A DNA stretch of 64,000 nt, taken from the NCBI RefSeq assembly GCF_022865125.1, contig NZ_CP094828.1:4209219-4273218 (forward strand), in the 5' to 3' direction. The translations under genes and the position numbers were made by a program. The first letter of the stretch is position 1. Each line of letters starts with the position of its first letter. This DNA is from Acuticoccus sp. I52.16.1. Its GTDB lineage: Bacteria; Pseudomonadota; Alphaproteobacteria; Rhizobiales; Amorphaceae. Under the pieces are notes generated by a model. The model was not told where the DNA came from and did no database searches. It was given only the letters and a program-made list of their open reading frames with translations. Positions 33,254-44,032 of this stretch are shown piece by piece.

Positions 33254-35056
33254 TTGAGCGAGCCGTCGGAGGGCGAGCCATCACAGCACGAGGCGCCGGG
33301 CCGGCCGGAGGGGGCCGCGCCTTTGTGCGCCTCGGTGGCCCTTGCGCCCCGCGCGGTGGTGCCGCTGGCGCTGGCGCTGGGGCCGGGGACGTGGCGGCTG
33401 ACCGTGACCGCGGACGCACCCGTAGAGCTTGCCGCGCGCACCGGCGCCGGCGCCGTCCGCCTGCGCGCCGAGGCCGGCATCGTCACCCTGGCGCTCGACG
33501 CACCGGTCGACGGCTTCGACGTCTGGCCGCTCGACGTCTGGCCGCACGATGAAGACGAAGACGAAGATGAAGAGGAAGCAGCGGCGCGCGCGACGGTCGT
33601 CGCCGAGCCCGCGCCGCCTTGGGATACGCTGACGCCGTCCTGGCGGCTCGGCCCGGTGCGCCAGCCGCCGCGCGCGGCACACGCCCCCCGCACGACGCCG
33701 CCGACGCCGCGGGGCTGGAGCGTGCGGATCGCCGAGGCGGAGGCGGTGGAGGTCGTCGGCGAGCGTTTCGAGGTGGGTGAGAACGGTGTCCTGCGCCTGG
33801 CGCTTCCGACACCGGCGGGGCCGGGGGCGGTGCTGGTGGAGGGGGTCTTCCGCACCGAAGACGGCGCGCCGGCCCGGGTCGAGCCGCAGATCCTGGCCTC
33901 CGGCGCCGCCTCGCCCCGCAGCCGCCTCGCCGCGATGCGCCGCACGCACGGGGCCCATTACGCCGCCGTCCTGACGCTGGACGCTTCGGCCGAGACGCTC
34001 CTGCTGCGCCCGCGCGAATACGTCGGCCATGTGGTGATTCCGGCCCTTTCGGTCCGCCCGCTGACGCTGCCTCGCCGGGCGGCGCGGCTGGCGCAGGCGG
34101 TGCGGAGCTGGGTCGCGGCGGTGCACCGGCCGGCGCCGGTGGGCGCGCGTTCGGGGCCGCTCGCGCCGCGGCCTCGCCGCCAGCCGGGCCGGGCCGGGCC
34201 CCCATCGGCACGGCCGCTCGTCAGCATCGTCACCGCCACTCGGGACGCGCCGCAGCACCTGGCGCGCTACCTCGCGACGATCCATCGGACGCGCTACCAA
34301 CCGTGCGAGATCCTCCTGGTCGACAACGCCACCCGCGACGCGGAGGCGCTACGCTGGCTGGAGGCGGCGCAGGCGGGCGGGGCCCGCGTCCTGCGCGACG
34401 CGCGTCCGTTCAACTTCGCCGCCCTCAACAACCTCGCCGCTCGCGAGGCGCGCGGCGAGATCCTCGTCTTCGCCAACAACGACATCGAGTTCACCGACCC
34501 CGCCTGGCTGGACGCGCTGGTGGACGCGGCGTCCGATCCCGCCGTCGGGGTCGCCGGGGCGCGGCTCCTCTACCCGGACGGGCGCGTGCAGCATGCCGGC
34601 CTGGTGCTCGCCGGCGAGGCGCGGGTGCGCCATGCCGAGCGCTACCTCCCCGGTCGTGCCCGCGGCTACGAGGGCCGCCAGCGCCGCGAGACGGAGGTCG
34701 TGGGCGTCACCGGGGCGCTGATGGCGATCCGCCGCACGCTGTTCGCCGACCTCGGCGGGTTCGACGCCACCCGCTACGGCGTCCTCTTCAACGACGTCGA
34801 CCTGTGCCTGAAGGCGCGGGCGCGGGGGCTGTCCAACGTGCTGGTGCCGGCGGCGGTCGCACGGCACCACGAGTCGGCCACCATCGGCCAGCGGCGCACG
34901 ACGGGGCTGTTTGAAAGGGGGGGCGAGATCTGGCAATACGAGCGCGCGGTGGAGGGCCATCGCTTCCGCCGCGCCTGGGCGGACACGCTCGATGCCGACC
35001 CTTGCTATCCACCACAGTTCGATCCGCTCGACGCGCGATTTCGCCGTCGTGTCTGA
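33254..35056 (+). CDS. Glycosyltransferase family 2 with long N-terminal extension
   Basis: A 600-residue protein. The GT-A catalytic domain spans about residue 323 to 560: LVSIVTATRD, ILLVDNATRD, FNFAALNNLAA, the metal-binding NNDIEF and VTGALMAIRR followed by FNDVDLCLKARARG. This order is typical of rhamnosyl-type GT2 enzymes. The first 320 residues have no domain I recognise. They are rich in Ala, Pro and Arg, contain a run of alternating Asp/Glu (about 98-109) and have beta-rich portions. The TTG at 33254 has GGAGG seven bases upstream. It probably builds exported polysaccharide with its neighbours. Confidence 0.85.
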   Translation: MSEPSEGEPSQHEAPGRPEGAAPLCASVALAPRAVVPLALALGPGTWRLTVTADAPVELAARTGAGAVRLRAEAGIVTLALDAPVDGFDVWPLDVWPHDEDEDEDEEEAAARATVVAEPAPPWDTLTPSWRLGPVRQPPRAAHAPRTTPPTPRGWSVRIAEAEAVEVVGERFEVGENGVLRLALPTPAGPGAVLVEGVFRTEDGAPARVEPQILASGAASPRSRLAAMRRTHGAHYAAVLTLDASAETLLLRPREYVGHVVIPALSVRPLTLPRRAARLAQAVRSWVAAVHRPAPVGARSGPLAPRPRRQPGRAGPPSARPLVSIVTATRDAPQHLARYLATIHRTRYQPCEILLVDNATRDAEALRWLEAAQAGGARVLRDARPFNFAALNNLAAREARGEILVFANNDIEFTDPAWLDALVDAASDPAVGVAGARLLYPDGRVQHAGLVLAGEARVRHAERYLPGRARGYEGRQRRETEVVGVTGALMAIRRTLFADLGGFDATRYGVLFNDVDLCLKARARGLSNVLVPAAVARHHESATIGQRRTTGLFERGGEIWQYERAVEGHRFRRAWADTLDADPCYPPQFDPLDARFRRRV

Positions 35057-35076
35057 ATTCGCCACAGGGAAATCGC

Positions 35077-35871
35077 ATGACGGCTGTTGCTGACGCGGTC
35101 TTCAGGTCCGCCGGGGTGATCTACAGCGTGGCCGCCAGAGAGGCCCAGTCGCGCAACGTCGAGTCCCCGCTCGGCCTCTTCACCATGGTGCTCGAGCCGC
35201 TGGCCATGCTCGCCATGATGACGCTCATCTTCTCGTATGTGCGCATGCGCACGGCGGGCATGGGCGACTACATCATGCTCTTCCTGATGACCGGCATCGT
35301 GCCCCTGTCGGCCTTCCGCAGCTCGGTCCAGGGCGGCGACCGGGCCTATATGCGCATGCGCCGGATGCTGGTGCTGCCGGGAATCCAGCCGATCGACCTC
35401 GTGCTCGGCGGCATTCTGATCAACTTCCTGGTGGTGACGGCGTTGTTCACGGTCATCACCTTCCTGTTCCATTTCATCTACAACACCTCGTCGCCGGAGT
35501 ATTTCTGGCTGTCGTTGGTGCCGGTGATCGGGAACTGCGCGATCGCTTTCGGGTTCTGTACCATGAACATGGCGATCAAGCTGCACTTCAAATTCTGGGG
35601 CGTCCTATTCGGGATCATCACCGGCCCGCTAAACATCGTGTCGGGCATGTTCTACACGGCCGACACGATGCCGCCCCAACTTTTGAAGTATTTGTACTAC
35701 AATCCGTTCATGCATTCGACCGAGCTGATGCGAACATTCTATTTCCCGGAGTACACCAGCCAATTTTTCGACCCATATTATTATGGGGGCTGGGTTATGG
35801 GCGCGATCGTGTTCGGATTGCTGATGGAACGCGCATATCGGTATCGTTTATTGCAGGCGACCGTGCGATAA
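35077..35871 (+). CDS. ABC-2 type polysaccharide export permease (KpsM/Wzm-like)
   Basis: A 264-residue inner-membrane protein with about six membrane segments. The layout (amphipathic start, MLEPLAMLAMMTLIFSY-like first helix, RAYMRMRRMLVLPGIQPIDLV cytoplasmic loop, C-terminal YNPFMHSTELMR) matches capsule exporters of the KpsM group. These work with an ATPase (KpsT), which is not encoded beside it. The ATG at 35077 has AGGGAA upstream. It lies 20 bases after the GT2 gene, so the two are likely cotranscribed. Codon and base use are somewhat less GC-rich than in the neighbours, which may reflect transfer or simply membrane codons. Confidence 0.86.
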   Translation: MTAVADAVFRSAGVIYSVAAREAQSRNVESPLGLFTMVLEPLAMLAMMTLIFSYVRMRTAGMGDYIMLFLMTGIVPLSAFRSSVQGGDRAYMRMRRMLVLPGIQPIDLVLGGILINFLVVTALFTVITFLFHFIYNTSSPEYFWLSLVPVIGNCAIAFGFCTMNMAIKLHFKFWGVLFGIITGPLNIVSGMFYTADTMPPQLLKYLYYNPFMHSTELMRTFYFPEYTSQFFDPYYYGGWVMGAIVFGLLMERAYRYRLLQATVR

Positions 35872-35926
35872 ACGGCGCGGCTCCTCTCCAGGAGCCGAAG
35901 ACGTCTAACGAGACAAAGGCAACGTG

Positions 35927-36793
35927 ATGCAACCCGTCCGCAAAGCCGTCCTGCCCGTGGCAGGCCTTGGAACCCGCTTCCTGCCCGCCACCAAAGTCAT
36001 GCCCAAGGAGATGTTGACCGTCGTCGACAAACCGGTCCTGCAGTATGTGGTCGACGAAGCGCGCGAGGCGGGGATCGAGCAGTTCATCTTCGTCACCGGT
36101 CGCGGCAAGGGCGTGATCGAGGACCACTTCGACACCGCGTTCGAGCTGGAGGCCACCCTCGCCGAACGCGGCAAGACCGGGCCGCTGGAGCAGCTCCGTG
36201 CCGAGCTGCCGGCCGCCGGCAACGTCTCCTTCACGCGCCAGCAGGCGCCGCTGGGGCTGGGCCATGCGGTCTGGTGCGCGCGCGAACTGGTGGGCGACGA
36301 GCCGTTCGCGCTGCTGCTGCCGGACGTCATCATCAAGAACCAGCGCGGCGTGATGGCGCAGATGATGGACGTCTACAACGAGCACGGCACCAACGTCATC
36401 GCCGTGGAGGAGGTCGCGCCCGAGCGGACCGACCAGTACGGCGTCGTCGAGATCTCCGGCTCCGGCGACGTGTTCGACGTGACGGGCATGGTCGAGAAGC
36501 CGAAGGCCGGCACCGCGCCCTCCAACTTGATCATCACGGGCCGTTACATCCTCAAGCCGCGCATCTTCGACCTCCTGAAGACGCAGGAGAAGGGGGCCGG
36601 CGGCGAGATCCAGATCACCGACTCGATGCTGACGCTGATGCGCGAGGACGGCTTCAAGGGCCTGCGCTTCCAGGGCACCACCTACGACTGCGGCTCCAAG
36701 ATCGGCTTCCTCTCCGCCCAGCTCGCCTACGGGCTCGACCGGCCGGATCTCGGGCCGGACCTGCGCGAGGTCGCCAAGGCACTCCTCGCCTGA
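35927..36793 (+). CDS. galU: UTP-glucose-1-phosphate uridylyltransferase
   Basis: A 288-residue GalU making UDP-glucose for polysaccharides and lipids. The nucleotide-binding start [55 protein letters not shown] and GEIQITDSM are diagnostic. The ATG at 35927 follows AAAGG by seven bases; a GTG one codon upstream is too close to it. It follows the export permease by 55 bases and is closed by the hairpin at 36833, so it may be the last gene of a GT2-permease-galU operon. Confidence 0.96.
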   Translation: MQPVRKAVLPVAGLGTRFLPATKVMPKEMLTVVDKPVLQYVVDEAREAGIEQFIFVTGRGKGVIEDHFDTAFELEATLAERGKTGPLEQLRAELPAAGNVSFTRQQAPLGLGHAVWCARELVGDEPFALLLPDVIIKNQRGVMAQMMDVYNEHGTNVIAVEEVAPERTDQYGVVEISGSGDVFDVTGMVEKPKAGTAPSNLIITGRYILKPRIFDLLKTQEKGAGGEIQITDSMLTLMREDGFKGLRFQGTTYDCGSKIGFLSAQLAYGLDRPDLGPDLREVAKALLA

Positions 36794-36832
36794 CCATCTG
36801 AACGGTGGACGAAGGGCGACGACCGATTTGAC

Positions 36833-36858
36833 ATTGCGGGCCGCTTGGCCCGCAATTT
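36833..36858 (+). terminator. Probable terminator after galU
   Basis: A perfect 10-bp stem (ATTGCGGGCC / GGCCCGCAAT) with loop GCTT ends in three T. The T-tract is short, so termination may be partial. Confidence 0.6.
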
Positions 36859-36891
36859 GCCCATTGAGGTCGTGTCGAGCGGGGAAGCCCT

Positions 36892-37317
36892 ATGAAGCGG
36901 ATCTTGTCTCTTCTCGTGCTGGCGTTCGTCGTGGTCGCCGGCACCGCCACACTCACCACCGCGCGTGCCGACGCCGGCGCCATCCAGGCGATCATCGCCG
37001 CCCAGATGGAGGCGCTCCGCACCGGCGATGCCGACGCCGCCTACGCCTTCGCCGCGCCGGACATCAAGCGCATGTTTCCGACCCCCGAGCGCTTCATGTC
37101 GATGGTGCGCAAGGGGTACGAGCCGGTGAGCCACGCCGTCGCGCCGCGCTTCCTGCGCAGCCGGGCGGCGGACGACGGGACCTTCGCCCAGGAGGTCGCC
37201 TTCCGTGACGACGAGGGCCGGCCCTGGGTCGCGCTCTACACCCTGGCGCGTCAGCCCGGCGGCGACTGGCGCATCACCGGCTGCTACCTCAAGAAGGTCG
37301 AAGGCACCGACGCCTGA
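36892..37317 (+). CDS. Exported DUF4864-family protein
   Basis: A 141-residue protein with a signal peptide (MKRILSLLVLAFVVVAGTA, cut near ARADA). The mature part (IQAIIAAQMEALRTGDADAAYAFAAP, then FMSMVRKGYEPV and WRITGCYLKK) matches the DUF4864 family, an NTF2/cystatin-like fold found in the alphaproteobacterial periplasm. No function is established. It stands alone between the galU terminator and the convergent ring-opening operon. Confidence 0.8.
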   Translation: MKRILSLLVLAFVVVAGTATLTTARADAGAIQAIIAAQMEALRTGDADAAYAFAAPDIKRMFPTPERFMSMVRKGYEPVSHAVAPRFLRSRAADDGTFAQEVAFRDDEGRPWVALYTLARQPGGDWRITGCYLKKVEGTDA

Positions 37318-37365
37318 GCCACGCGGGCCGTCCCGCCGGGAGGGCCGAGGCGGCGGTTGGCCGCG

Positions 37366-38466
37366 TCAGCCGCGCCGGACGATCGCGGCGACCGGGCCGC
37401 CGCCGTCCGGCCCCTGGTGCTCGGCGCCGCCGGAGACGAAGATCTCCGCATGGCCGACGACCCCCGCCAGCACCCCGGCGACAAAGCCGCGCGCGTGGCG
37501 GGTGGCGGCGATGTCGGAATCGTCGAGCATGGTGTGGCGGAAGCCGCGCACCCGCCCCGTGGAGGACGCCTCCGCCTTGGACAGGAGCGCCACCAGTTCC
37601 GCCGCTGCGGCCCCGCCGCGCCCGCCGACGGCCAGCCCCTGACGCTGGAACAGGGCGAGGACGCCGGAGAGGTCGACCGCGTCGGCCATCACCGTGCTGT
37701 CGATGGTGAGGGGCCCGGTCCACTGCGCCGAGCGGCCGAGGACGACGATCTCGTTGGCCATCAGCTCGACGCCGGAGGACGCACTCGCCCGGCGCGAGAA
37801 CACCGTGAAATCGGCGCCGATCGCCGCGTCCGTGACCGCCTCCGCCGCGACTTCGCCCAGCGCCAGGGCGACGCCGAGCGAGGCCGCCCCGCGAGAGAGG
37901 CCCATGGACTTGAGCGTATCGGTGGTGCGCGGCGGCGCGCCACGCGCGGCCGCCTCCGTGGCGCGTTCGACGGTGATGAGCGGACACTTCACCTGCACAT
38001 AGTGGACGTCGTCGGGCGAGGCGATGCCGGCTCGGCGCATCGCCTCGACCACGCCGGCGGCGACGGCCTTCGCCTGCGCGGTCCTGCCGATCTGCTCGGG
38101 GGCCAGCGCCGGGGTCAGGTGGACGCCGAGGGCCAGCGCGTCCGCGCGCGGGGCGGCCGCCGAGGGGACGGCCTCGAACACCAGCCAATGGGGGCTGAGC
38201 GCACCCTCGGTGCCGCCGGACATGACCAGCGCGACGTCCTCGGCCGCCGTGGCGCCGAGGTGGGTCCGAAGCATGTCCCGCAGCGCACGGACCGCGAAGG
38301 CGCGCGTGAAGTCGTTGACGCAGCCGTTCCCCTCGGTCTTGCCGAAGATCGCGCCGATGGCGGCCGGGTCGATCGTGCCGGCCGCGATCGCCGCCTCGAT
38401 CGGGGCGACGTCGTCGGGCGCCGCCATGGAGAGGCGGGTCACGCGGGCCTCGCGCACGTTGCTCAT
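37366..38466 (-). CDS. Ring-opening amidohydrolase (cyanuric acid amidohydrolase/barbiturase family)
   Basis: A 366-residue protein of the rare AtzD/TrzD/barbiturase fold, length exactly as in the family. The three pseudo-repeats each end in a Ser motif: VMSGGTEG (first), the middle SSGVELMANEIVVLG region, and FVSGGAEHQGPDGGGPVAAIVR (third). A conserved Lys is seen in YVQVKCPLI. Members open cyanuric acid to carboxybiuret or barbiturate to ureidomalonate. Sequence alone cannot separate the two. The neighbouring molybdenum hydroxylase favours barbiturate, which is made by oxidation of uracil. The start overlaps the upstream gene stop (ATGA); it is the last gene of the operon. Confidence 0.87.
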   Translation of the reverse strand: MSNVREARVTRLSMAAPDDVAPIEAAIAAGTIDPAAIGAIFGKTEGNGCVNDFTRAFAVRALRDMLRTHLGATAAEDVALVMSGGTEGALSPHWLVFEAVPSAAAPRADALALGVHLTPALAPEQIGRTAQAKAVAAGVVEAMRRAGIASPDDVHYVQVKCPLITVERATEAAARGAPPRTTDTLKSMGLSRGAASLGVALALGEVAAEAVTDAAIGADFTVFSRRASASSGVELMANEIVVLGRSAQWTGPLTIDSTVMADAVDLSGVLALFQRQGLAVGGRGGAAAAELVALLSKAEASSTGRVRGFRHTMLDDSDIAATRHARGFVAGVLAGVVGHAEIFVSGGAEHQGPDGGGPVAAIVRRG

Positions 38467-40844
38467 GATGCCCGCCCTTCGCGTGCCGCTTGCAGCGCGT
38501 TCCATACCGCGAGCGGGGTCGCGGGAAGCTCGGTGATCAGCGCGCCCATGGGGGCGAGCGCGTTGTTGATGGCGCCGAGGATCGCCGCCGGCGCGCCCGA
38601 GGCACCCGCCTCGCCGACGCCGCGGGGCAGGAAGCCCTCCTCGGCGCGGGGCGGGATGTGCACCACCTCGACCGGCGGGACCATGTCGGCCCGTGGCATG
38701 GCGTAGTCCATGAACGAGCCGGTGAGGGGCTGGCCGGCGGCATCCATCCGGATCGCCTCGGTGAGCGCCTGGCCGAGGCCTTGCGCCGCGCCGCCGGCGA
38801 GCTGCGCGTCGACGCTCATCGGGTTGACCACCGTCCCCGCCTCATGCGCCGCGATCAGCCGCTCCACCTCGACGGTGCCGGTGTCCGGGTCGATGGCGAC
38901 GGCCGCGGCGAAGGCGGCGGAGGCGTTCATCGTGTCCGGCGCGGGAACGTGACGGCCGACGACGGTGAGTCCCGCCTCGTGCCCCGCCGGGAGGAGGTGC
39001 GATTTGAAGTGGCACAGGCTCGCCAGCTCGGCGAGAGCCATCAGCCGCTCGCCCCCCGCCGTCACGTGGCCGGCTTCGAGCCGCAGGTCCCCCGCCTCGC
39101 GCTGATTGAGGAGGGCGGCGGTCGCCAGGAGGCGGGCGGCGAGCTGCGTGGCGGCATCGCGCGCCGCCTGGCCGCTGACGGCCGTGCCGCGCGAGCCGAA
39201 CGCGCCTCCGCCATACGGCGCGTTGGCGCTGTCGCCCGACGTCACCGCCACGTCCGTCGCCGCGATCCCAAGATGCGCCGCGACCACTTGGGCCAGCATC
39301 TGGTCGCCACCCTGGCCCTGGTCGGTGTGCCCGGTCGCCAGGCGCACCACGCCGGACGGCTCCATCCGCAGGATCACCGTCTCGGTGCAGGCGATGTGGA
39401 TGTCACCGTCGCCGTAGTAGCGCGGGCCGTTGGCGGTCAGCTCCAGCAAGCAGGCGACGCCGACGCCGCGCAGCCGCCCGTCCGCCGGCGCGGTCCGATC
39501 GGCGAGGCGGTCCGCGATCGCGTCCAGGCACTCGGCCATACGGTAATGGGCGACGACGATGCCGCCGGGGGTGGTCACCGAACCGGCGGAGAGGTCGTGC
39601 AGATGGCGGCGGCGGAAGGCGATGGGGTCCTCGCCGCGGGCCCTGGCGCCGGCGTCCATCAGTGCCTCGGTGATGAGGCAGGCGACCGGGTGGCCGACGC
39701 CGCGATAGTGCCCCAGGGGCGGGCGGTTCTGAAAGGCGAGGGTCGCCTCGAACGCCACCGCCGGCACCGCGTAGGGCGCGCCGACCAGCCGCGTCATCTG
39801 CCCCGATTCGCCGAAGCTGGAGCGCGGGTAGAGCGTGAACGCGCCGACCCCGCACACGTCCGCCACGCAGAGCGCGGTGATGCGCCCGTCGGCATCCAGC
39901 TCGATGCGGCCGGTGAGGGCGTGGTCGCGGGCCTGCCCGTCCGACAGCAGGCTTTCGGACCGGGTCGCGACGAAGCGCACCGCACGCCCGAGCCGCACCG
40001 CTGCGCAGACGGCGGCCATCTCGTCCTTGTGGAGCTGCTGCTTGAGGCCGAAGGCGCCGCCGACGTCCTCGCAGATCACCTGCACCTTGTGTTCGGGGAT
40101 CCCCAGCAGGCGGGCGAAGACGTCCTGCTGCTGGTGCGGGTGCTGGTGCGACTGGCGCACCACGAGCGTTCCCTCGGCGGGGTCGTACTCGGCCAGCAGC
40201 GCGCGCGTTTCCATCGGCTGCGGCGCCACGCGGGCGAGCGTCAGGGTGACGGTGTGTGTCTCCGCCGCGGGGGCGGCCTTCGCCTCGCGGGCGATGCGGG
40301 CGTGGAGATTGCCGCCACCGCCGGCGAGATCGGGGTGAAGCGCCGGTGCCTCGGGGGCGAGAGCGTCGGCCGCGGTCACGACGGGGTCGAGGCTGCGCAG
40401 CGTGATCTCGACCAGCTCGGCCGCATCGCGCGCGGCGGCCGCCGTCTCGGCGACGACGATGGCGACCGGCTCGCCGACATACCGCACCGCGCCCTCGGCG
40501 AGCGGGCGCTCGTGGGGCACCCGCGCCTCGGGGAACAGGCCGTGGAGCGGCTGCCACGGGGCGCACACTTCGGCAAGGTCCGCCGCGGTGAAGACGGCGA
40601 CGACCCCAGGCGCGGCACGGGCCGCGTCGATGTCCACCGCCTCGATCAGGCCGTGAGCCTCGGCCGCGCGGGCGAAGGCGGCGTGCAGCAGGTCCGGGTG
40701 GCGCGTGTTGGCGACGAACCGCCCACGCCCGCGCACCAGCCGGTCCCACCGCGCGTTGGGGAGCGAGCGGCCGATCGCGCCCCCCGCGGCGTCGTCATCC
40801 ACGCGGGGGGCGCGCGGGGCGGTGTCCTTGGCGACGGTTTCCAT
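38463..40844 (-). CDS. Molybdenum hydroxylase large subunit (xanthine dehydrogenase/CoxL family)
   Basis: A 793-residue catalytic subunit. Motifs are RGRGRFVANT at the start, DVGGAFGLKQQ, GHYRGVGHPVA, GHTDQGQGGDQMLAQV, GGGAFGSRGTAVSGQAAR and near the end PRGVGEAGASGAPAAILGA with the catalytic Glu. It should hydroxylate a heteroaromatic ring or aldehyde using water. No iron-sulfur or FAD subunit genes accompany it, so it must borrow these (the pao set is 36 kb away) or use others. Coupled by ATGA overlap to the ring-opening amidohydrolase, so the product is plausibly that enzyme's substrate. It differs clearly from paoC at 2405. Confidence 0.9.
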   Translation of the reverse strand: METVAKDTAPRAPRVDDDAAGGAIGRSLPNARWDRLVRGRGRFVANTRHPDLLHAAFARAAEAHGLIEAVDIDAARAAPGVVAVFTAADLAEVCAPWQPLHGLFPEARVPHERPLAEGAVRYVGEPVAIVVAETAAAARDAAELVEITLRSLDPVVTAADALAPEAPALHPDLAGGGGNLHARIAREAKAAPAAETHTVTLTLARVAPQPMETRALLAEYDPAEGTLVVRQSHQHPHQQQDVFARLLGIPEHKVQVICEDVGGAFGLKQQLHKDEMAAVCAAVRLGRAVRFVATRSESLLSDGQARDHALTGRIELDADGRITALCVADVCGVGAFTLYPRSSFGESGQMTRLVGAPYAVPAVAFEATLAFQNRPPLGHYRGVGHPVACLITEALMDAGARARGEDPIAFRRRHLHDLSAGSVTTPGGIVVAHYRMAECLDAIADRLADRTAPADGRLRGVGVACLLELTANGPRYYGDGDIHIACTETVILRMEPSGVVRLATGHTDQGQGGDQMLAQVVAAHLGIAATDVAVTSGDSANAPYGGGAFGSRGTAVSGQAARDAATQLAARLLATAALLNQREAGDLRLEAGHVTAGGERLMALAELASLCHFKSHLLPAGHEAGLTVVGRHVPAPDTMNASAAFAAAVAIDPDTGTVEVERLIAAHEAGTVVNPMSVDAQLAGGAAQGLGQALTEAIRMDAAGQPLTGSFMDYAMPRADMVPPVEVVHIPPRAEEGFLPRGVGEAGASGAPAAILGAINNALAPMGALITELPATPLAVWNALQAAREGRAS

Positions 40845-40861
40845 GGGCCGGAGACCTCCAA

Positions 40862-40873
40862 ATTGTATGCCGT
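40862..40873. promoter_or_regulatory. Candidate operator box (GntR-like)
   Basis: ATTGTATGCCGT, 18 bases upstream of the molybdenum hydroxylase start. It matches 9 of 12 bases of the palindrome ATTGTATGCAAT; the box at 44001-44012 matches 10 of 12. Such sequences resemble operators of GntR/FadR-type regulators. No GntR gene is in the window. Confidence 0.3.
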
Positions 40874-40934
40874 GTCGCGGGCCGGTGGGGACGCGATCGT
40901 GCGGCCGGTCGGCGCGGTGGCGGTCGACGGCGTG

Positions 40935-42371
<1,437 letters not shown>

Positions 42372-42444
42372 GGGGTCTTTCGCTTTCCTTCTCGGTGCGG
42401 CCGGGCGGTCAGCCGGCGGCCGCCGTCATGGCGTCGGCGCGGTC

Positions 42445-43941
42445 TCAGGAGAGGGCGGCGAGGCGGCAGGGACCGCACCCGTCGGTCAGGACGCGGTGGA
42501 TCATCTTGGTGAGGCCGGGGCGGAAGCGCTCGGCCTTCTCGAGGGCGGCGGCGCTGTCGCGGGCGATGCGGGCGGCGGCCTCGTGCGCCTCGGCGAGGAT
42601 CGCCGGGCCGTCGAAGCGCGTCGTCTGACCGTCCGCCAGCACCTGCTCGCCGCCGACGAAGACGTCCGTCACGCTGGCGCCCGTCTCGTAGAAGACGATC
42701 TGCGGGGCGAGGCGGCCGCGCGGGCTGAGCGCGATGGAGCGTCCGTCCAGCAGCGTGATGTCGGCGAGCTGGCCGGCGGCGAGTTCGCCCGCGCCCTCCC
42801 GTCCCAGCGCCCGCGCGCCGTTGACGCTGATCATGCGCAGCGCCTCGGGGGCGGTGAGCCAGTCGGCGGGGTCGGCTTCGCTGATGCGCGGCAGCAGCGC
42901 GGCGAGGCGCATCTTCTCGAACATCGACATATGCCCCGTGTTCGGCCCGTCGGAGCCGAAAGCCACCGGCACCCCCGCCGACACCAGACGCATCAGCGGC
43001 TGCAGGCCCGAGCCGAGGATGAGGTTGCTGGCCGGGTTGTGCACCACGTTCACCCCGGCGCGCGCCGTCGCCTCGAGGTCCAGGTCGGTGAACCAGACGA
43101 AGTGCGCGAACGATGACTTCGGCCCCGCGAGCCCGCAGTCGGCGAGGTAGGCGACGTAACCCTCGGGCCGCGAGAGCGACATCGTGTGCTGCGTCTTGGC
43201 CTCCAAGAGGTGGGTGTGGTTGCCGATGTCCCACTCGGCGCAGAAGGCGCCGGCGCGGCGCAACAGCGCCTCGCTGCAACGCTGCGGGCTGTCGATGCCC
43301 AGCATCAGCGACACCCGCGGGTCGTCCTTCCAGCGCGGCAGCGCGTCGGCCATCATCTCGAAGTAGGGGTCGGCGGGCTGCGGCGCTGCGGGAAGCTCGG
43401 CGCGCAGCGCGTCGTCGAGTTCGCCCTCCAGCGGGATCGTCTCCAGGAAGGGGCGGTCGGAGAACATCGGCGCGACGGTGGCGCGCACGCCCGCGTCGGC
43501 GAACGCGCGCAGCGCCGCGTCGAGCGCCTCCGGCGTGTGGCGCGGGCGGTGGGAGAAGTGGTCGAGACAGGCGGTGGTGCCGGTCTTCAGCATCTCCAGC
43601 GCCGAGATCTGCGCCGAGAGGTAGACGTCGCGGTCCGAGCGCGCCCCCGCCGCGAGGATCGCCTGCACCATGAAGACGTCGAGCGGATCGGTGTCGACCG
43701 TTCCTTTCAGGAGCGCCGCGTAGGAATGGGTGTGGCAATTGACGAGACCGGGCATCGCCACGCGGTCCCGCCCGTCGACCTCGGTGACGGCGGCGCCCTC
43801 CGGCGCGGTGTAGCCGCCGGCGGGACCGGCGTAGGCGATCCGGTCGCCGGCGATCCAGATGTCGCCGTCGTCGATGATGGTGCCGGCGGGGTCGACGGTG
43901 ACGATGGTCGCCCCGGCAATGCGGATCATGTGCTCGCTCAT
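42445..43941 (-). CDS. Deaminase/chlorohydrolase-type amidohydrolase (TrzN/AtzA/guanine-deaminase group)
   Basis: A 498-residue metal hydrolase. The N-terminal PGLVNCHTHSYAALLKG carries the HxH ligands; further ligands are seen in GNHTHLLEAK, HNPASNLILGSG and FGSDGPN. This is the subtype II amidohydrolase pattern of cytosine-like deaminases, 8-oxoguanine deaminase and s-triazine hydrolases, which remove amino or halide groups from aromatic N-rings. The ATG at 43941 has AAGG upstream; the open frame continues upstream but is not plausible. A C-terminal pair CGPC follows the barrel. In the operon it could act before ring oxidation and opening. Confidence 0.87.
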   Translation of the reverse strand: MSEHMIRIAGATIVTVDPAGTIIDDGDIWIAGDRIAYAGPAGGYTAPEGAAVTEVDGRDRVAMPGLVNCHTHSYAALLKGTVDTDPLDVFMVQAILAAGARSDRDVYLSAQISALEMLKTGTTACLDHFSHRPRHTPEALDAALRAFADAGVRATVAPMFSDRPFLETIPLEGELDDALRAELPAAPQPADPYFEMMADALPRWKDDPRVSLMLGIDSPQRCSEALLRRAGAFCAEWDIGNHTHLLEAKTQHTMSLSRPEGYVAYLADCGLAGPKSSFAHFVWFTDLDLEATARAGVNVVHNPASNLILGSGLQPLMRLVSAGVPVAFGSDGPNTGHMSMFEKMRLAALLPRISEADPADWLTAPEALRMISVNGARALGREGAGELAAGQLADITLLDGRSIALSPRGRLAPQIVFYETGASVTDVFVGGEQVLADGQTTRFDGPAILAEAHEAAARIARDSAAALEKAERFRPGLTKMIHRVLTDGCGPCRLAALS

Positions 43942-44000
43942 GGCCTTGCTCTTAGCCGATCGGGTGGATGGCATGCCAGCGCGTCGTGCGCGCCGGCGGG

Positions 44001-44012
44001 GTCGTATGCAAT
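44001..44012. promoter_or_regulatory. Candidate operator box (GntR-like)
   Basis: GTCGTATGCAAT lies 60 bases upstream of the deaminase-type amidohydrolase, in the 91-base gap after the alpha/beta hydrolase gene. It matches 10 of 12 bases of ATTGTATGCAAT and resembles the boxes at 40862 and 56292. Confidence 0.3.
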
Positions 44013-44032
44013 TCCGGTTCCGCCGCCGCGGG

